From: Planctomicrobium piriforme
GTDB taxonomy: Bacteria > Planctomycetota > Planctomycetia > Pirellulales > PNKZ01
Length of the DNA stretch: 6,705 nt
Assembly: GCA_945877965.1 (NCBI GenBank)
Contig: CAMCTH010000267.1
Location: 1 to 6,705 of the forward strand
Reading direction: 5' to 3'
How positions within the stretch are numbered: position 1 is the stretch's first letter; each line of letters begins with the position of its first letter. Made by a program: the position numbers and the translations under genes. This document shows, piece by piece, positions 6,574 through 6,705 of this stretch. The notes beneath the pieces are model-generated. The model was not told the origin of the DNA. It worked only from the letters and a program-made list of their open reading frames with translations, and ran no database searches.

Positions 6574-6705
6574 TCAGGAATAGTGCAGACTTCCGTTATT
6601 GCTTAGGAAAATGACTGGTTTTGTCTATTGGATTGGGCGCCTGGCGCTAGACTGTCGGAGTGACTCGAATTGGGCTGATTTACCGGACGGAACGGCTTTT
6701 ATGCG

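Noticed and set aside
6621..6656. Promoter (sigma70 or sigma54-like) in the last 130 bases
   Set aside because: TTGTCT and TAGACT are 21 bases apart, and the TGGCGC segment lacks the GC expected at -12.
6701..6705. ATG at the right edge as the start of a next gene
   Set aside because: Only five bases are visible and the upstream ribosome site is not convincing.

Overview
The window is GC-rich, apparently chromosomal DNA from a Gram-negative-type bacterium. All supported genes lie on the + strand. My best guess at the source is a planctomycete (Pirellula-like). This rests on overall style: an exported protein with a short beta-rich N-terminal domain followed by TPRs, a membrane-spanning ferredoxin fusion, and a cyclic-glucan-synthase relative. 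There is no rRNA or other marker gene to prove it.

Positions 138-4578 are a compact three-gene operon. It starts with a Tat-exported ApbE-type FAD:protein FMN transferase (138-1145). An ATGA overlap and a strong GAGGAGG ribosome site lead into a secreted TPR protein that ends in a covalent FMN-binding domain (1142-2485). After 38 bases comes a 684-residue polytopic iron-sulfur protein (2524-4578) that joins a NapH-like membrane part to a NapG-like part. It carries cysteine motifs for about six [4Fe-4S] clusters and two membrane CxxxCP motifs. Together the genes look like a self-contained extracytoplasmic electron-transfer module. ApbE would attach FMN to the TPR protein outside the cytoplasmic membrane, and the NapH/NapG fusion would carry electrons across the membrane to or from that flavin. 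No terminal reductase or other catalytic partner is in the window, so the final substrate is unknown.

Positions 4579-5199 are about 620 bases without a convincing gene. They hold weak signs of decayed coding sequence, including a 29-codon minus-strand stretch that looks like the end of a protein, and an isolated TACAAT box.

Positions 5200-6573 encode 457 residues closely resembling only the N-terminal region of cyclic beta-1,2-glucan synthases (NdvB/Cgs, normally close to 2,800 residues). The frame stops just after one membrane segment, with no glycosyltransferase or phosphorylase domain. All frames close soon afterwards, so this is a truncated relic or an unusual stand-alone regulatory piece. 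The last 132 bases appear non-coding.

The hexamer CGATCG is strikingly frequent throughout, in genes and spacer alike (21 copies counted by eye).
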